Shown: positions 36,139-46,237 of the stretch, piece after piece
How the letters are laid out: each line of letters starts with the position of its first letter
Numbering within the stretch: position 1 is the first letter of the stretch
Source of the DNA: an uncultured Pelagibacteraceae bacterium
GTDB lineage: Bacteria; Pseudomonadota; Alphaproteobacteria; Pelagibacterales; Pelagibacteraceae
Reading direction: 5' to 3'
DNA: 64,000 bases
NCBI GenBank assembly: GCA_902595285.1
Contig: CACJPL010000005.1
Location: forward strand, 1 to 64,000
Position numbers and translations under genes: made by a program
The notes under the pieces: generated by a model
Seen by the model: only the letters and a program-made list of their open reading frames with translations
Database searches by the model: none
What the model was told of the DNA's origin: nothing

Positions 36139-37170
36139 ATGAAAAAACTAACTATAATAATTGCTTCGCTTGTTGCTTTAACAATTGCGACAGTTGCTCA
36201 AGCAAGAGATCAAATTAAAATAGTTGGTTCATCTACAGTATTCCCTTACGCGACTGTTGTTGCTGAAAGATTCGGTGGTTCAGGATTTAAAACTCCTGTA
36301 ATCGAATCGACTGGTACTGGTGGAGGAGCTAAACTATTCTGCGCTGGTGTTGGTGAACAACATCCAGATATTACAAATGCATCAAGAGCCATGAAAGATA
36401 AAGAAAAAGCTCTATGTAAAAAAAATGGAGTTAATGAAATCGTTGAGATCGTTATTGGTAATGACGGTATTACATTAGCTTATAGTAAAGATGCAAAACC
36501 AATTAACTTTACTAAAGAGCAATTATATTTAGCATTAGCTGCACATACAGTTGTTGATGGTAAATTAGTTCCAAATATTTATAAAACTTGGGACCAAATT
36601 GATCCAAGTCTACCTAAACAGAAAATTTCTGTAATGATCCCTCCAGGAACTTCTGGAACAAGAGATGCTTGGAATTCTTTGGTAATGAAAAAAGGTATGA
36701 CTAAAGAAGCTAAAGCTCTTTATAAAGCTGGTTATGAGGCTGGAAATAAAAAATACAAAAAACCTCAAAAACTTTATAGAGAAGATGGTGCTGCTATTGA
36801 AGTTGGTGAAAACGATAGTTTAATCATTCAAAAATTAGTACAAGATAAAGACATGTTTGGTTTCTTTGGATTTAGTTATTTCTTAGCTGCTAAAGACAAA
36901 TTGCAAGCTGCTAGCATTGATGGTGGTCAACCATCTCTTGCGAGTATTCAAGACTACAGTTATGCAGTTGCAAGACCATTATTTTTCTATGTGAAAAAAG
37001 CTCACGTTGGTGTAATCCCTGGATTACATGAATTTGTAAAAGAGTTCACTACAACTAAAGCTATAGGTAAAAATGGCTATTTGGCTGATATTGGTTTAGT
37101 ACCATTAGATAAGAAGTTGTACAAGACAACTAGAACTAATGCGAAAGATCTTGTTGCAATGGCTGACTAA
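36139..37170 (+). CDS. pstS: Phosphate ABC transporter binding protein PstS
   Basis: This 343-aa periplasmic binding protein has a signal peptide (MKKLTIIIASLVALTIA to about residue 22, ending AQA). The start at 36139 is preferred over the in-frame ATG at 36121 because AAAGGA precedes it by about 10 bp and it gives a clean signal sequence. Phosphate-binding motifs are VGSSTVFPYA, STGTGGGAKLF, DITNASRAM and PPGTSGTRDAW. Codons are GCT/GGT-rich as in aapJ, suggesting high expression. A strong terminator follows, separating it from pstC. Confidence 0.94.
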   Translation: MKKLTIIIASLVALTIATVAQARDQIKIVGSSTVFPYATVVAERFGGSGFKTPVIESTGTGGGAKLFCAGVGEQHPDITNASRAMKDKEKALCKKNGVNEIVEIVIGNDGITLAYSKDAKPINFTKEQLYLALAAHTVVDGKLVPNIYKTWDQIDPSLPKQKISVMIPPGTSGTRDAWNSLVMKKGMTKEAKALYKAGYEAGNKKYKKPQKLYREDGAAIEVGENDSLIIQKLVQDKDMFGFFGFSYFLAAKDKLQAASIDGGQPSLASIQDYSYAVARPLFFYVKKAHVGVIPGLHEFVKEFTTTKAIGKNGYLADIGLVPLDKKLYKTTRTNAKDLVAMAD

Positions 37171-37194
37171 TAAAGCTGGTTAACAAATAAAGAT

Positions 37195-37222
37195 AAGGGG
37201 TCTTTTTAGACCCCTTTTTTTT
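37195..37222 (+). terminator. Rho-independent terminator between pstS and pstC
   Basis: AAGGGGTCT (37195-37203) pairs with AGACCCCTT (37208-37216) across a TTTT loop, followed by more T. As with aapJ, the hairpin lies right after the binding-protein gene and before the permease, so partial read-through would set a high ratio of PstS to PstCAB. Confidence 0.9.
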
Positions 37223-37256
37223 TAAGAAAGTGTAAAGTAAAACATTAGGAGATTCT

Positions 37257-38642
37257 TTGAACTTAGTTATATTCATCTTTATTGTACTTCTTGGTTTTAC
37301 TAGTTACTATTTTGGAAGAAAAAAAGCCTACTCAATTCAAGCAACAAATACTAGATTAACAGCACTTCCACAATTTTATGGGTATTATTTAGCAATATGG
37401 TGCGCAATACCCGCTTTTATTATTTATTCTTTATGGGCAATATTTGAGCCGAGTATAGTTAAGTTAATAATTTTAAGTGATTATAGCAATCAAGGATATC
37501 TTGATGACGAACTAAATCTAATTTATGAAAAAACTAAATCATTATCTCGTGGTCAGTTTAGTGGAGAAATTACTACTTATCTTGAAACATCTGCAGAAAA
37601 ATATTTAAATCTTCGATCTATAGCCCAAAACTCTAAAGTTGTTTTAATTTTGGCAATAATTATAGCTTCTATAGTTTATGGTTATAAAAGAATTTCTTCA
37701 AACAACAGAACAAGAGAACCGGTTGAAAAATTTTTAAATGCTGTTTTATTTACAGCTTCTTTGGCAGCTATATTAACAACTATTGGAATTGTTTTTTCAT
37801 TAATATTTCAAACTATCGATTTTTTTAAAGTAATTCCCTTGTTTGATTTTATTTTTGGAACTCATTGGTATCCAGCTAAAGCATTTGTGAGAGATGCTTC
37901 TGAGCCTTTGGATCCATCAATGTATTCTGATACATTTGGGGCTGTACCAATTTTTGCCGGAACATTTTTTATAGCATTAATTGCAATGTGTGTTGCTATA
38001 CCAATTGGATTGATGAGTGGAATTTATTTAGCTGAATACGCTTCAACCAAAGTAAGACAATATGCAAAACCTTTAATTGAAATTTTAGCAGGCATACCAA
38101 CTGTAGTTTATGGTTTTTTTGCAGCTTTAACAGTTGGACCATTCCTTAAAGATATAGGAACGGCAATGGGATTAGAAGTATCTGCAGAGAGTGCTCTAGC
38201 TGCAGGGGGTGTAATGGGGATAATGATTATTCCGTTTATATCTAGTTTGAGTGATGACGTTATTACTAGTGTTCCTCAAAGTTTAAGAGATGGTAGTTAT
38301 GCAATGGGGGCTACTAAATCAGAAACAATAAAAAAAGTTATTTTTCCAGCAGCATTACCAGGAATTGTTGGTTCTATCTTGCTAGGTGTTTCCAGAGCTG
38401 TTGGAGAAACAATGATTGTAGTTATGGCTTCAGGCCTTGCAGCCAACTTAACATTTAACCCTTTAGAATCTACTTCAACTATCACTGCTCAAATTGTCGT
38501 AATATTAATTGGAGATCAGGCCTTTGGAGATCCTAAAACCCAGGCAGCATTTGCACTAGGTATGACATTGTTTTTGGTAACACTTAGTTTAAATATTTTT
38601 GCATTAAGAGTTGTTAAAAAATATAGGGAAAAATATGAATAA
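37257..38642 (+). CDS. pstC: Phosphate ABC transporter permease PstC
   Basis: The 461-aa permease starts with TTG at 37257, chosen because TAGGAGA sits 4-9 bp upstream. An N-terminal extension (about 1-180) carries membrane spans near 1-18, 37-55 and 125-142 and a periplasmic loop. The C-terminal permease domain has the EAA loop around VPQSLRDGSYAMGATKSETIKKV and ILAGIPTVVYGFFA. The extension is typical of alphaproteobacterial PstC and makes it longer than the E. coli protein (about 320 aa). It overlaps pstA by 8 bp. Confidence 0.93.
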   Translation: MNLVIFIFIVLLGFTSYYFGRKKAYSIQATNTRLTALPQFYGYYLAIWCAIPAFIIYSLWAIFEPSIVKLIILSDYSNQGYLDDELNLIYEKTKSLSRGQFSGEITTYLETSAEKYLNLRSIAQNSKVVLILAIIIASIVYGYKRISSNNRTREPVEKFLNAVLFTASLAAILTTIGIVFSLIFQTIDFFKVIPLFDFIFGTHWYPAKAFVRDASEPLDPSMYSDTFGAVPIFAGTFFIALIAMCVAIPIGLMSGIYLAEYASTKVRQYAKPLIEILAGIPTVVYGFFAALTVGPFLKDIGTAMGLEVSAESALAAGGVMGIMIIPFISSLSDDVITSVPQSLRDGSYAMGATKSETIKKVIFPAALPGIVGSILLGVSRAVGETMIVVMASGLAANLTFNPLESTSTITAQIVVILIGDQAFGDPKTQAAFALGMTLFLVTLSLNIFALRVVKKYREKYE

Positions 38643-39903
38643 AAATAAAGAAAAACTCCTAAATTCTAGATATAGGGCCGAAAAAAGATTTCAATTTTAC
38701 GGGAAAAGCGCAATTTTTTTAGCTCTATTATTTTTAACAATTTTTATTTTTAAAATCTTTTCTACTGGCTATACGGCGTTTCAGAAAACTTGGTTGATTG
38801 TACCAGTCACCTTTGATGCTGAAACCATGTACCTTGACGAAAATCCTTCTAAAGAAGACTTAGAGGATGCAGATTATTTTGATCTAGCTTTACAAACAAT
38901 GTTTAATTTAGATAAAAGTGCCTCAGAAAAACAACAAAATGATCTGAAGAGAATGGTCTCTTACTTTTTTGAAAGAGAGATTAAAAGGGAGCTTTTAAAT
39001 GACCCTTCATTAATTGGAAAAACTAAAGATGTTTACTTAACTGCTTCAGATGATTTAGATCAAGTATTTAAAGGCAATTATCCAAGGGATTTACCCGAAG
39101 ATCAAAGAAGAGTTACAGATTATCAATTAAAGATTTTTGATCAACTTGTAGAACAGGGAAGAGTTGAAAGTAAATTCAATTTAAGTTTTTTTACATACCC
39201 AGATTCAAGAGAGGCTGAATTAGCTGGTATAGCAAGCTCATTTATGGGATCGATTTTTTCTATTTTAGTTTGTTTAGTTATTGCATTTCCTGTTGCAGTG
39301 CTAGCAGCTATTTATTTAGAGGAATTTGCACCAAAAAATAGATTTACTGATTTTATTGAGGTAAATATAAATAACTTAGCAGCTGTTCCATCAATTGTTT
39401 TTGGTCTTTTGGGACTAGGTATTTTGCTGGCTGTATTTCAGTTACCTAGATCAACACCTCTAGTTGGTGGAATAACTTTATCGTTGATGACATTGCCAAC
39501 AATAATTATTGCCTGTAGAGCATCTTTAAAAGCAGTTCCTCCAAGTATAAGAGAGGCTGCACTTGCAATGGGCGCTAGTAAAATGCAAACTACAATGCAT
39601 CATACAGTGCCATTATCTATGCCAGGAACTTTATCAGGTACAATTATTGGCTTGGCTCAAGCTTTAGGTGAAACTGCACCTTTGATATTGATTGGTATGG
39701 TAGCTTTTGTAAATACAATTCCAGGATCTCCTTTAGATCCAGCTGCAAGTTTGCCTGTACAAATTTATATATGGGCAGAGAGTGCTGAAAGAGGATTTGT
39801 CGAGAAAGTTTCTGCTTGTATTATGGTCCTATTGGGATTTTTAATCATAATGAATTTGTTTGCACAAATAATTAGACATAAATTTGAAAAAAAATGGAGT
39901 TAA
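38635..39903 (+). CDS. pstA: Phosphate ABC transporter permease PstA
   Basis: This 422-aa permease subunit uses the ATG at 38635, which has an AGGGA ribosome-binding site and overlaps the pstC stop. An earlier TTG at 38611 is less likely. The N-terminal membrane helix (about 25-45) is followed by a large periplasmic segment (to about 190). The permease domain then carries [17 protein letters not shown], the EAA loop [20 protein letters not shown], and [12 protein letters not shown]. The periplasmic insertion is shared with other alphaproteobacteria. PstB follows at once. Confidence 0.93.
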   Translation: MNKNKEKLLNSRYRAEKRFQFYGKSAIFLALLFLTIFIFKIFSTGYTAFQKTWLIVPVTFDAETMYLDENPSKEDLEDADYFDLALQTMFNLDKSASEKQQNDLKRMVSYFFEREIKRELLNDPSLIGKTKDVYLTASDDLDQVFKGNYPRDLPEDQRRVTDYQLKIFDQLVEQGRVESKFNLSFFTYPDSREAELAGIASSFMGSIFSILVCLVIAFPVAVLAAIYLEEFAPKNRFTDFIEVNINNLAAVPSIVFGLLGLGILLAVFQLPRSTPLVGGITLSLMTLPTIIIACRASLKAVPPSIREAALAMGASKMQTTMHHTVPLSMPGTLSGTIIGLAQALGETAPLILIGMVAFVNTIPGSPLDPAASLPVQIYIWAESAERGFVEKVSACIMVLLGFLIIMNLFAQIIRHKFEKKWS

Positions 39904-39904
39904 G

Positions 39905-40660
39905 ATGATAAAGATAAATTCAAAAAATGTAGATGTTTTCTATGGAAAGAAACAAGCTCTATTCAATATAAACTTAGATATTGAAGAAAATCAGGTTACA
40001 GCACTAATTGGTCCTTCAGGTTGTGGTAAATCTACTTTTTTAAGATGTCTTAACAGAATGAATGATGTGATTGATATATGCAGAGTTAAAGGTCAGATTA
40101 TTATCAATGATTTTGATATCAATGACAAGAGTTGTGATGTAGTTAGATTAAGAGAAAAAATTGGTATGGTTTTTCAAAAACCAAATCCTTTTCCTAAAAC
40201 TATTTATGAAAACATTTCTTATGGCCCAACAATTCATGGCATGGCTCAATCAAAAAATGAAATGGATGAAATAGTTGAAAATAGCTTAAAAAAAGCAGCG
40301 TTATGGGAAGAGGTCAAAGATAGACTTCATGAACCAGGAACTGGTTTGTCTGGTGGACAACAACAAAGATTATGCATAGCAAGGGCTATTTCAGTTAAAC
40401 CTGAAGTTATTCTTATGGACGAGCCTTGTTCTGCTTTAGATCCTATTGCTACAGCTCAAATAGAAGAACTAATTGATGAGTTAAAAAAAGACCATACTAT
40501 TATAATAGTTACTCATTCAATGGCTCAAGCAGCAAGAGTATCCCAAAACACAGGCTTTTTTCATTTGGGAGAATTGATAGAACATGGTTCTACTGATAAA
40601 ATATTTAAGAATCCTGAAAATAAAAGAACTCAGGATTATATTACAGGGAGGTTTGGATAA
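39905..40660 (+). CDS. pstB: Phosphate ABC transporter ATPase PstB
   Basis: This 251-aa ATPase has Walker [11 protein letters not shown]-loop [15 protein letters not shown] (PstB-specific), signature LSGGQQQR, Walker [14 protein letters not shown] and switch His VTHSMAQA. The ATG at 39905, preceded by GGAGT, is favoured over an in-frame TTG at 39884 inside pstA. It ends in the PstB-type tail [10 protein letters not shown] and shares one base with phoU. Confidence 0.96.
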   Translation: MIKINSKNVDVFYGKKQALFNINLDIEENQVTALIGPSGCGKSTFLRCLNRMNDVIDICRVKGQIIINDFDINDKSCDVVRLREKIGMVFQKPNPFPKTIYENISYGPTIHGMAQSKNEMDEIVENSLKKAALWEEVKDRLHEPGTGLSGGQQQRLCIARAISVKPEVILMDEPCSALDPIATAQIEELIDELKKDHTIIIVTHSMAQAARVSQNTGFFHLGELIEHGSTDKIFKNPENKRTQDYITGRFG

Positions 40661-41367
40661 TGGTTGAAGCACCACACACGGTTAAGTCTTACGAGGAAGA
40701 ACTTAAAAATTTAAATAGTAATATAATTAAAATGGGTGGTTTTTGCGAGGAGTCATTAGGCAAGGCTATTCAAGCCATTACCACAAGAAATAGTGATAAT
40801 GCGGAAGCTGTTATAAAAGATGACGAAAAAATAGATAAGTTTGAAACTTTAATAGAGCAACAGGTGGTAAATCTAATTGCTTTAAGACAACCAATGGCAA
40901 TAGATTTAAGAGAAACTGTAACCGCATTGAAAATTTCATCTGATTTAGAACGAATAGGTGATTTGGCAAAGAATATTTCAAAAAGAACATTATTATTAAA
41001 TGAAAATTTACCAAAAAATTTGACCGAAGCTTTGGTAAGAGTTTCTTCTAATGTTCAAAAACAACTCAAATCTATTTTGGATGCATATTTAGATAGGTCA
41101 TCTGCTATGGCTATAAATGTCTGGGAAGGTGATGAACAAATAGATGATTTAACAAATTTATGTATGCAAGAAGTAATAAAATATTTGAAGGAAGACGAAA
41201 AAAATCTAGATGATGGTACTCATTTATTATTTGTTACTAAAAATATTGAACGTATCGGTGATCACACAACAAACGTTGCAGAGCAGGTATATTATTTAGT
41301 TACAGGAGAGTATTTAGAAGGAGATCGTCCAAAAGGAACAGAGCCAATAGTAACAGGAGAAAAGTAA
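40660..41367 (+). CDS. phoU: Phosphate signalling regulator PhoU
   Basis: This 235-aa all-helical protein is made of two three-helix PhoU repeats with metal-binding E/DxxxD motifs (for example SSDLERIGDLAKNISKR near 92 and KNIERIGDHTTNVAEQ near 192). PhoU links the Pst transporter state to PhoR and keeps the Pho regulon off when phosphate is plentiful. Start and stop codons are tightly coupled with pstB (1-bp overlap) and phoB (3-bp gap). Confidence 0.95.
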   Translation: MVEAPHTVKSYEEELKNLNSNIIKMGGFCEESLGKAIQAITTRNSDNAEAVIKDDEKIDKFETLIEQQVVNLIALRQPMAIDLRETVTALKISSDLERIGDLAKNISKRTLLLNENLPKNLTEALVRVSSNVQKQLKSILDAYLDRSSAMAINVWEGDEQIDDLTNLCMQEVIKYLKEDEKNLDDGTHLLFVTKNIERIGDHTTNVAEQVYYLVTGEYLEGDRPKGTEPIVTGEK

Positions 41368-41370
41368 TAA

Positions 41371-42054
41371 ATGTCTGCTCACGTGTTTATTGCTGAAGAT
41401 GAAACTTCAATAGTAACGCTGCTAAAATATAATCTTGAAAAAGAAGGTCACAAAGTAAGCTATTCCGAAAATGGTGAAGATGCACTTAAACAAATTAAAG
41501 ATAAGCATCCTGACTTAATATTAATGGATTGGATGTTGCCAGATTTGTCAGGTGTTGAAATATGTAAGAATTTAAAAAAAGACAAAAAGTATAACGACAT
41601 ACCTGTAATAATGTTGACAGCAAAAGGTGAGGAAGAGGACAAATTAAGAGCTTTTGATACAGGTGCAGATGATTATGTAACAAAGCCATTTAGTCAAAAA
41701 GAACTTAATGCAAGAATTAAATCACTACTTAGAAGATCAAAACCACAATCATCTGCAGATGTTGTTGAGTTTACAGATCTAAAAATAGATAGAATAACAA
41801 AAAGAGTTTATAGAAATAATGTTGAAATAAATTTAGGTCCTACAGAATTTAAATTATTAGATTTTTTTATCAAAAATCCAAAAAGAGTATATTCACGAGA
41901 ACAACTATTAAACAATGTTTGGGGTGAAAATATTTATGTAGAGTCTAGAACAGTCGATGTACATATTAGAAGATTAAGACAAGCTATTAATATAGATAAA
42001 ACCAAACCATTAATTAGAACTGTAAGATCAGCAGGTTATTCATTAGAATCTTGA
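41371..42054 (+). CDS. phoB: Phosphate regulon response regulator PhoB
   Basis: This 227-aa OmpR-family regulator has a receiver domain with the acidic pair in FIAEDETS and phospho-acceptor Asp in ILMDWMLPD near residue 52, plus KPFSQKEL. The C-terminal winged helix (about 128-225) contains GPTEFKLLDF and the recognition region SRTVDVHIRRLRQAI. It activates genes carrying the Pho boxes found before pstS and near dagK/plcP. Its 3' end overlaps the convergent sixA-like gene by 19 bp. Confidence 0.95.
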   Translation: MSAHVFIAEDETSIVTLLKYNLEKEGHKVSYSENGEDALKQIKDKHPDLILMDWMLPDLSGVEICKNLKKDKKYNDIPVIMLTAKGEEEDKLRAFDTGADDYVTKPFSQKELNARIKSLLRRSKPQSSADVVEFTDLKIDRITKRVYRNNVEINLGPTEFKLLDFFIKNPKRVYSREQLLNNVWGENIYVESRTVDVHIRRLRQAINIDKTKPLIRTVRSAGYSLES

Positions 42055-42560
42055 AGGTCTTTAGGTCTCATAAATTCCTTAATTAAACCACTTCCATCTA
42101 ATTTATTCCATTCATTAAAATCAAAATAAATTTTTGCAAAAGCTGATGTTGGAAATTTATAGTTTAATAACTTAAAATGATTGTTGTTATGATTTTTTGT
42201 CAGTGATCGTACTAGATTTCTAACAGCAGGCTCGTGGTTAATTAAAAGCACAGATTTAAATTTTTTAGGTGTTTTTTTTATTATATCTATAATTTTATCT
42301 TCACTTGATAGGTATAATTTTTTTGAAGAAATAATTTTTTTTGGTTTTTCTATTTTTTTTAATAAAATTTTTAACGTTTTCTTTGTTCTTTTTGATGATG
42401 AAAGTAATATGTAATCAAACTTATATTTTTTTTTAACAAAAAATTCACAAATCTTTTTTGCATTTTTCTTGCCACGCTTACTTAAAGGTCTTTCATGATC
42501 CTCAAGATTTGGATGGTCCCAGCTAGATTTTGCATGACGCATAACGTATAATTTGAGCAT
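42036..42560 (-). CDS. SixA-type phosphohistidine phosphatase
   Basis: This 174-aa histidine-phosphatase-superfamily protein has the catalytic LYVMRHAKSSW at its very N-terminus, followed by DHERPLSKRGKKNAKKI, and the second catalytic His in LLINHEPAVRNLV. The start is set at 42560 because the RHAK motif must be N-terminal; a longer in-frame reading to 42653 would run into ppk. SixA-like enzymes dephosphorylate phosphohistidine on signalling proteins. It is convergent with phoB and head to head with ppk. Confidence 0.85.
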   Translation of the reverse strand: MLKLYVMRHAKSSWDHPNLEDHERPLSKRGKKNAKKICEFFVKKKYKFDYILLSSSKRTKKTLKILLKKIEKPKKIISSKKLYLSSEDKIIDIIKKTPKKFKSVLLINHEPAVRNLVRSLTKNHNNNHFKLLNYKFPTSAFAKIYFDFNEWNKLDGSGLIKEFMRPKDLQDSNE

Positions 42561-42573
42561 AAAGTTTAAATAT

Positions 42574-44724
42574 ATGACTGCATTAAAAAAACAAGATAAA
42601 GAAATACTTAGATCTAAATACATAAATAGAGAATTGTCTTGGCTCAAATTCAACGACAGAGTTCTTCTAGAAGCCCAAAATATTGAAAACCCACTTTATG
42701 AAAGAATTAAATTTTTATCTATAGCTGGATCAAATTTAGATGAATTCTTTATGGTACGTGTCGCGGGTTTATATAGTCAAATCAAGCAAGAGGTAGATTC
42801 TCTTAGCTCTGATGGTCTTACTCCTGATGAACAAATGAGTGAAGTTATTTTGGAAACAAATAATCTTCTTAATAAACAAAATAAAATATATAGAGATTTA
42901 ATTCTTCAATTAAAAAAAGCAAATATAAGTATAGTTAAACCTGAAAATTTAAGTAAATCGGATCAAAAAAGATTATTTAAAATTTTTAATGAAGAAATTT
43001 ACCCTCTGCTAACACCATCGGCAATAGACCCAGCTCATCCCTTTCCATTTATTGCAAATCAAGGAAGAGCATTAGTTATGAGATTAAATAAGAAAAATAA
43101 AAAAAGAGTTTTAAATGCAATAATAGTAATTCCAAAAGCTTTATCAAGATTTATTGAAATAGATGGAAATAAAAGTTTTAAAAAATTTTTAATTATTGAT
43201 GATGTTATAAGTTTTTTTGCTTCTGAAATATTTCCTGATCATGATTTAGATAAAAAAATGTTATTTAGAGCTATAAGAGATAGTGATGTAGAAATTCAAG
43301 AGGAGGCCGAAGATTTAGTAAGATCTTTTGAATTGGCTTTAAAAAGAAGAAGAACAGGTGACATCGTACGTTTAGAAATTTTAAAAAATAGTAATAATGA
43401 CTTAATTAAGTTTATAACCAATAAGTTAAAAGTAAAATCTGAATACATCTATGAAATTGAAGGCATTGTTGGAATTCAAGATATCGACCAAGTTTGTAAA
43501 ATTAAAAATTCTAAATTAAGATTTAAAAATTTTAATCCCAGAGAGGTTGAGAGATTAAAGGAATTTAATAATAATTTTTTTGATACTATAAAAAAAAAGG
43601 ATTTAATAGTTCATCACCCTTTTGAAACATTTGATGCTGTCGTTGAGTTTTTAAATCAAGCTGCATATGATAAAAAAGTTATAGCAATTAAACAAACTCT
43701 ATACAGAACAACGTTAGACTCTCCAATTGTTAAAGCCTTAATAACAGCAGCTGAAAATGGAAAGACAGTAACCGCTTTAATAGAGATCAAAGCAAGATTT
43801 GATGAAGAAGCAAACATTCAACTTTCAAGAAGTTTAGAAAAGGCAGGAATTCAAATAGTTTATGGTTTTGCAAAATATAAAACACATGCAAAATCATCTT
43901 TAATATTAAGAAAAGAGCAGGGAAAAATTCAAACTTATATACATCTGGGAACTGGCAATTATCACCCAGTTAATGCAAAAATTTATACTGACTTATCTTT
44001 ATTTAGCTCTGATAAAAAAATAGCAACTGATGTAGAAAAATTTTTTAATTATGTAACTGGTTATTCAAAACCACGAAATCTTAGTAAAATATCTATATCA
44101 CCAATTAATCTTAGGGAAACTTTGAACAAATGTATTGCTAACGAGATAGCAAATGTCAAAAAAGGTAAAAAAGGTGAAATATGGGCCAAAATGAATTCCT
44201 TAGTAGATCCAGCGATAATTGATAAATTTTACGAAGCTTCAAATGCTGGAGTAAAGATATTTTTATTTGTAAGAGGTGTTTGTTGTTTAAGACCTGGAGT
44301 TAAAGATAAATCTGAAAATATAATAGTTAAAAGCATGATTGGAAGATTTTTGGAACACTCAAGAATTTATTGTTTTTCAAATGGAAAAACAATGCCTAGT
44401 AGAGATGCAAAAGTTTTTATTTCATCAGCAGATTTAATGCCAAGAAATTTAAATCGAAGAGTTGAACTTCTAGTTCCAATTGAAAACCAAACAGTCCATG
44501 AACAAGTTCTTGATCAAATTATGTTAGCTAATTATTTAGATAAAAAACAAAGTTGGGAACTCGATGCTAGTGGAAATTATAAAAAAATAAAATATAGTGA
44601 AAATGATTCTTTTTCAGCCCATGATTATTTTATGAATAATCCTAGTTTATCTGGAAGAGGTAAAGCTAAATTAAAAATGAAACCGAAAAAATTAAACTTA
44701 AGATTAATTAAAAGTGGAAATTAA
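42574..44724 (+). CDS. ppk: Polyphosphate kinase
   Basis: Ppk reversibly polymerises the gamma phosphate of ATP into polyphosphate. The 716-aa protein opens with RELSWLKFNDRVLLEA and SNLDEFFMVRVAGL. It carries the catalytic His in YKTHAKSSLI, HLGTGNYHPVNAK and the second His region LEHSRIYCFSNG. The ATG at 42574 fits the family N-terminus better than the TTG at 42553. Only 13 bp separate it from the divergent sixA-like start. It overlaps ppx by 11 bp. Confidence 0.96.
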   Translation: MTALKKQDKEILRSKYINRELSWLKFNDRVLLEAQNIENPLYERIKFLSIAGSNLDEFFMVRVAGLYSQIKQEVDSLSSDGLTPDEQMSEVILETNNLLNKQNKIYRDLILQLKKANISIVKPENLSKSDQKRLFKIFNEEIYPLLTPSAIDPAHPFPFIANQGRALVMRLNKKNKKRVLNAIIVIPKALSRFIEIDGNKSFKKFLIIDDVISFFASEIFPDHDLDKKMLFRAIRDSDVEIQEEAEDLVRSFELALKRRRTGDIVRLEILKNSNNDLIKFITNKLKVKSEYIYEIEGIVGIQDIDQVCKIKNSKLRFKNFNPREVERLKEFNNNFFDTIKKKDLIVHHPFETFDAVVEFLNQAAYDKKVIAIKQTLYRTTLDSPIVKALITAAENGKTVTALIEIKARFDEEANIQLSRSLEKAGIQIVYGFAKYKTHAKSSLILRKEQGKIQTYIHLGTGNYHPVNAKIYTDLSLFSSDKKIATDVEKFFNYVTGYSKPRNLSKISISPINLRETLNKCIANEIANVKKGKKGEIWAKMNSLVDPAIIDKFYEASNAGVKIFLFVRGVCCLRPGVKDKSENIIVKSMIGRFLEHSRIYCFSNGKTMPSRDAKVFISSADLMPRNLNRRVELLVPIENQTVHEQVLDQIMLANYLDKKQSWELDASGNYKKIKYSENDSFSAHDYFMNNPSLSGRGKAKLKMKPKKLNLRLIKSGN

Positions 44725-46225
44725 AGTTTTTAAAAATAAACAAAATTTAAAATTAAAACCTGCTAAATTAGCAGTTATTGATATAGGATCTAATTCTATT
44801 AGGATGCTAATTTATGAAGATTTTAGCTCCTCTCGTGTGCCATTTTTCAATGAAAAAGCTGTTTGTGAACTTGGTAAAAATTTAGATAAATCAAGAAAAC
44901 TTCATAAGTCTGGTGTTGATTATGCTCAAAAAGTATTGAAGAGATTTTCAGAGATTTTAAATGTTTCTAAAATTGTTAATTTAAAAATAATAGCAACTGC
45001 TGTTTTAAGAGAAGCAACTGATGCAAAACCATTTGTTGAATACGTAGAAAATCTTTTTAAGAAAAAAATAGAAATCTTAAGTGGTGAGGAAGAAGCAATT
45101 TGTTCAGCAGAAGGTGTTAAAATTGGATTTGATAATGTAGATGGGTTAGTTGCCGATCTTGGTGGAGGTAGTTTAGAACTAGCTCGAGTTGAAAATGGTT
45201 TGATCACTAATAAAACATCTTTACCCTTAGGTGTTTTAAGATTAATAAATAATCCAATTGTAAAAAAGAGAAACCTTTCCAAATATATAAAAAAACTTTT
45301 GAGAGATGAGAAATGGTTATCTAAAAAAAAATTTGAAAACCTATATTTAGTTGGTGGAACATGGAGAGCTTTATTTAAACTTCATCTTTTTCAAAATAAA
45401 CACCCTGTCCACATAATCCATCAGTATTCAGTAAATTATGAAACTATATCGACATTTGTAGAAAAAATAGCATCGTTCAACAAAGCAAAACTAAAAACAG
45501 TTGAATATATATCTAAATCTAGAACACCCTATCTACCATATAGCTCTATAATATTAGATGAGATCATGAGAGCAACAAATCCAAAAAACATAATATGCTC
45601 TATAAGCGGTATTAGAGAGGGATCTCTTGCAACAGATTACTTTAAAAATATTGATAACTCTCAAGTTTTTGAAAAATCATTAGAATATATTTCTAAGAAA
45701 AGAGGTGATTTGGGATTAACTTACAAAAAGTATCATGAATTTATCAAACCTGTATTTGATGGTAATGAACATTTCGATGAAAAATTGCTTAATTTAGCTT
45801 GTGTTTTAAGTCATATGGATTGGGGACTTGGTGCTTTTCAAAAAGCAGAATTAGTTTTTCAAGAAACATTAAATACTCCGTTATTGAGACTTTCACATAA
45901 AGAAAGAATTCAAATAGCTCTTTCATGTTATTGGAGGTACTGCAGCATTAAATACAACCCTAAAATAGAATATTTGACATTTTTAAATAATAATGAAATT
46001 TTTTCTAGTAAACAAGTTGGTGCAGCCTTAAGATTTGCTCACTCACTTACATCTATTTCTACTATCTTCTTAGAGGAATTTAAATTGTATAAAAGAGGTA
46101 ACTCTGTATTTTTAAAAATTCCAGCACAACATCAAGAAATAATTTCTAAACAAGTTACAAAAAGATTTAAAGCTCTTGCGCGAGAATTATTTTTAGAGCC
46201 GAGAGTAATTTACTCAAATAATTAA
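44714..46225 (+). CDS. ppx: Exopolyphosphatase / pppGpp phosphohydrolase family protein
   Basis: This 503-aa protein of the Ppx/GppA family is in the ASKHA fold, with VIDIGSNSIRMLIYE near residue 22, ATAVLREATD, ILSGEEEA and ADLGGGSLELARV. A C-terminal helical HD-like domain (about 310-500) follows. It degrades polyphosphate and may hydrolyse pppGpp. The start is GTG at 44714, inside the end of ppk, so synthesis and breakdown of polyphosphate are encoded in one transcript. Confidence 0.93.
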   Translation: MEIKVFKNKQNLKLKPAKLAVIDIGSNSIRMLIYEDFSSSRVPFFNEKAVCELGKNLDKSRKLHKSGVDYAQKVLKRFSEILNVSKIVNLKIIATAVLREATDAKPFVEYVENLFKKKIEILSGEEEAICSAEGVKIGFDNVDGLVADLGGGSLELARVENGLITNKTSLPLGVLRLINNPIVKKRNLSKYIKKLLRDEKWLSKKKFENLYLVGGTWRALFKLHLFQNKHPVHIIHQYSVNYETISTFVEKIASFNKAKLKTVEYISKSRTPYLPYSSIILDEIMRATNPKNIICSISGIREGSLATDYFKNIDNSQVFEKSLEYISKKRGDLGLTYKKYHEFIKPVFDGNEHFDEKLLNLACVLSHMDWGLGAFQKAELVFQETLNTPLLRLSHKERIQIALSCYWRYCSIKYNPKIEYLTFLNNNEIFSSKQVGAALRFAHSLTSISTIFLEEFKLYKRGNSVFLKIPAQHQEIISKQVTKRFKALARELFLEPRVIYSNN

Positions 46226-46237
46226 AATTTAATTTAA

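Noticed and set aside
42561..42653. N-terminal extension of the sixA-like gene
   Set aside because: It would place 31 residues before the catalytic RHAK motif and run inside ppk. The internal ATG at 42560 gives the normal family N-terminus.
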